DNA of 57,302 bases from Verrucomicrobiota bacterium (GTDB lineage: Bacteria > Verrucomicrobiota > Verrucomicrobiia > Chthoniobacterales > Chthoniobacteraceae), in the NCBI GenBank assembly GCA_009885995.1, contig VFJQ01000138.1:1-57302 (forward strand), given 5' to 3'. A model generated the notes under the pieces. That model did no database searches, was not told the origin of the DNA, and worked only from the letters and a program-made list of their open reading frames with translations. Of this stretch, positions 56,778-57,302 are shown in pieces. The stretch's first letter is position 1. Each line of letters opens with the position of its first letter. Made by a program: the position numbers and the translations under genes.

Positions 56778-57002
56778 TCAATCGCGGCCTTCAGCCACCA
56801 ATTCGCTCAACGGTTTTCCCGCCGGCGCGGCGCCCCAAATCCGCTGCGCCCGCGCCAGGAAATCCGGCTCGGCCGGTTTCGCGCGTGGCACCATCGTCGC
56901 CGCCACCACACCCGCCGCCACGATCTCCAGAGACTCGCCCCGAGTGATGGCCCGGTCGAGGATCGCCGGGTCGCGGTGGATTTCTTCGAGCGTCGCAGTC
57001 AT
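56778..57002 (-). CDS. Antitoxin-like protein partnered with the broken PIN toxin
   Basis: 74 residues from ATG 57002: MTATLEEIHRDPAILDRAIT, GESLEIVAAGVVAATMVPR, PDFLARAQRIWGAAPAGKP and LSELVAEGRD. The LDRAIxxGExLEI core followed by a toxin-binding C-terminal tail is typical of Phd/YefM- or VapB-type antitoxins. The frame is open further upstream to 57197 but the sequence there is not antitoxin-like. With the toxin inactivated it is an orphan antitoxin. Confidence 0.7.
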   Translation of the reverse strand: MTATLEEIHRDPAILDRAITRGESLEIVAAGVVAATMVPRAKPAEPDFLARAQRIWGAAPAGKPLSELVAEGRD

Positions 57003-57302
57003 GCCCGCACGGTGCCCGCTGCGCGCGCCGCGCTCAATTACGAAGATGCGTGGCTCCCGCATTGACACGCCCCGCGCTGCGCCGTCCTCTGACGGGCACT
57101 CACAGCCTACGCTGACAGACCAGTGACGGCCGGGCGGACTGCGGAAGGCATCCATTCCTCGCGCAATGGTTTCGCTCCCACGAACAAGCTCCGCCATCTT
57201 CTCACCACCTTCGCCCGCGCCAGACGTGTGATGGAAACATCTCGGGCCGCTGCCGGAAAACTTTCCTTGCCCGGAGGCGGCTGCCGTCGATGAAGGGCGT
57301 CA
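57003..57302. other. Terminal 300 bp without a recognised gene
   Basis: Upstream of the antitoxin start I see no supported coding sequence or RNA. A small CCGTC-CTCT-GACGG hairpin lies near 57083-57096. An open frame continuing the antitoxin upstream (57197-57003) is Arg/Gly-rich and probably spurious. The promoter of the antitoxin should be here but no clear -35/-10 pair is visible. Confidence 0.4.

Overview
The window is about 57 kb of GC-rich chromosomal DNA, best explained as coming from a diderm of the Verrucomicrobiota (Chthoniobacter/Spartobacteria-like). This placement is inference. It rests on five secreted sulfatases and a sialate O-acetylesterase, signal peptides on short ATGA-overlapped genes with few visible Shine-Dalgarno sites, a giant Calx-beta surface protein, a TorF-type outer-membrane protein and abundant palindromic repeats. 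No rRNA, tRNA or CRISPR array was recognised.

Layout. Positions 1-515 hold the start of an IS1182-like transposase, a truncated small gene and repeats. Positions 511-6872 (minus) are a five-gene secreted operon: three sulfatases, a sialate O-acetylesterase and a DUF1080-like protein. Positions 7050-16589 (plus) are one gene for a 3179-residue metzincin/PKD/Calx-beta protein with a seven-repeat propeller-like block. An arsenate reductase follows at 16653. Positions 17086-27891 (minus) form one long urea-scavenging unit, urtABCDE-ureABC-ureE-ureF-ureG-ureD plus a small HPGH membrane protein, with an outer-membrane barrel gene upstream (28108-29178). Then come a DinG-type helicase, a lipoprotein and a degenerate repeat array. 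A RAYT transposase locus saturated with its own REP palindromes lies at about 32.9-33.7 kb. Next are another sulfatase, deoA, deoB, a flotillin/NfeD pair, a response regulator, a GT-C membrane enzyme, a dihydrouridine synthase, an A-type Fe-S carrier, and a PNPOx-like protein beside a conserved protein of uncertain function.

Positions 46419-51281 hold a candidate unusual system. Two WXG100-like proteins and a coiled-coil protein are tightly coupled to a 1284-residue FtsK/EssC-like ATPase, with a PQQ-type propeller protein overlapping its end, a secreted HExxH protein downstream and a divergent secreted NlpC/P60-like protein. This looks like a type VII secretion-like locus in a diderm. The last part holds an aconitase gene carrying two in-frame palindromic insertions, another large palindrome, and a broken PIN toxin next to an intact antitoxin-like gene.

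Two themes stand out. The first is at least four families of GTAG/GTGG-headed REP/REPIN palindromes, with co-varying stems, that have entered coding sequence in frame in acnA (twice) and in the RAYT gene itself, and that form or abut stop codons elsewhere. The second is the WXG100-FtsK cluster. Metabolically the window combines degradation of sulfated polymers, urea uptake with urease, nucleoside salvage and the TCA cycle.
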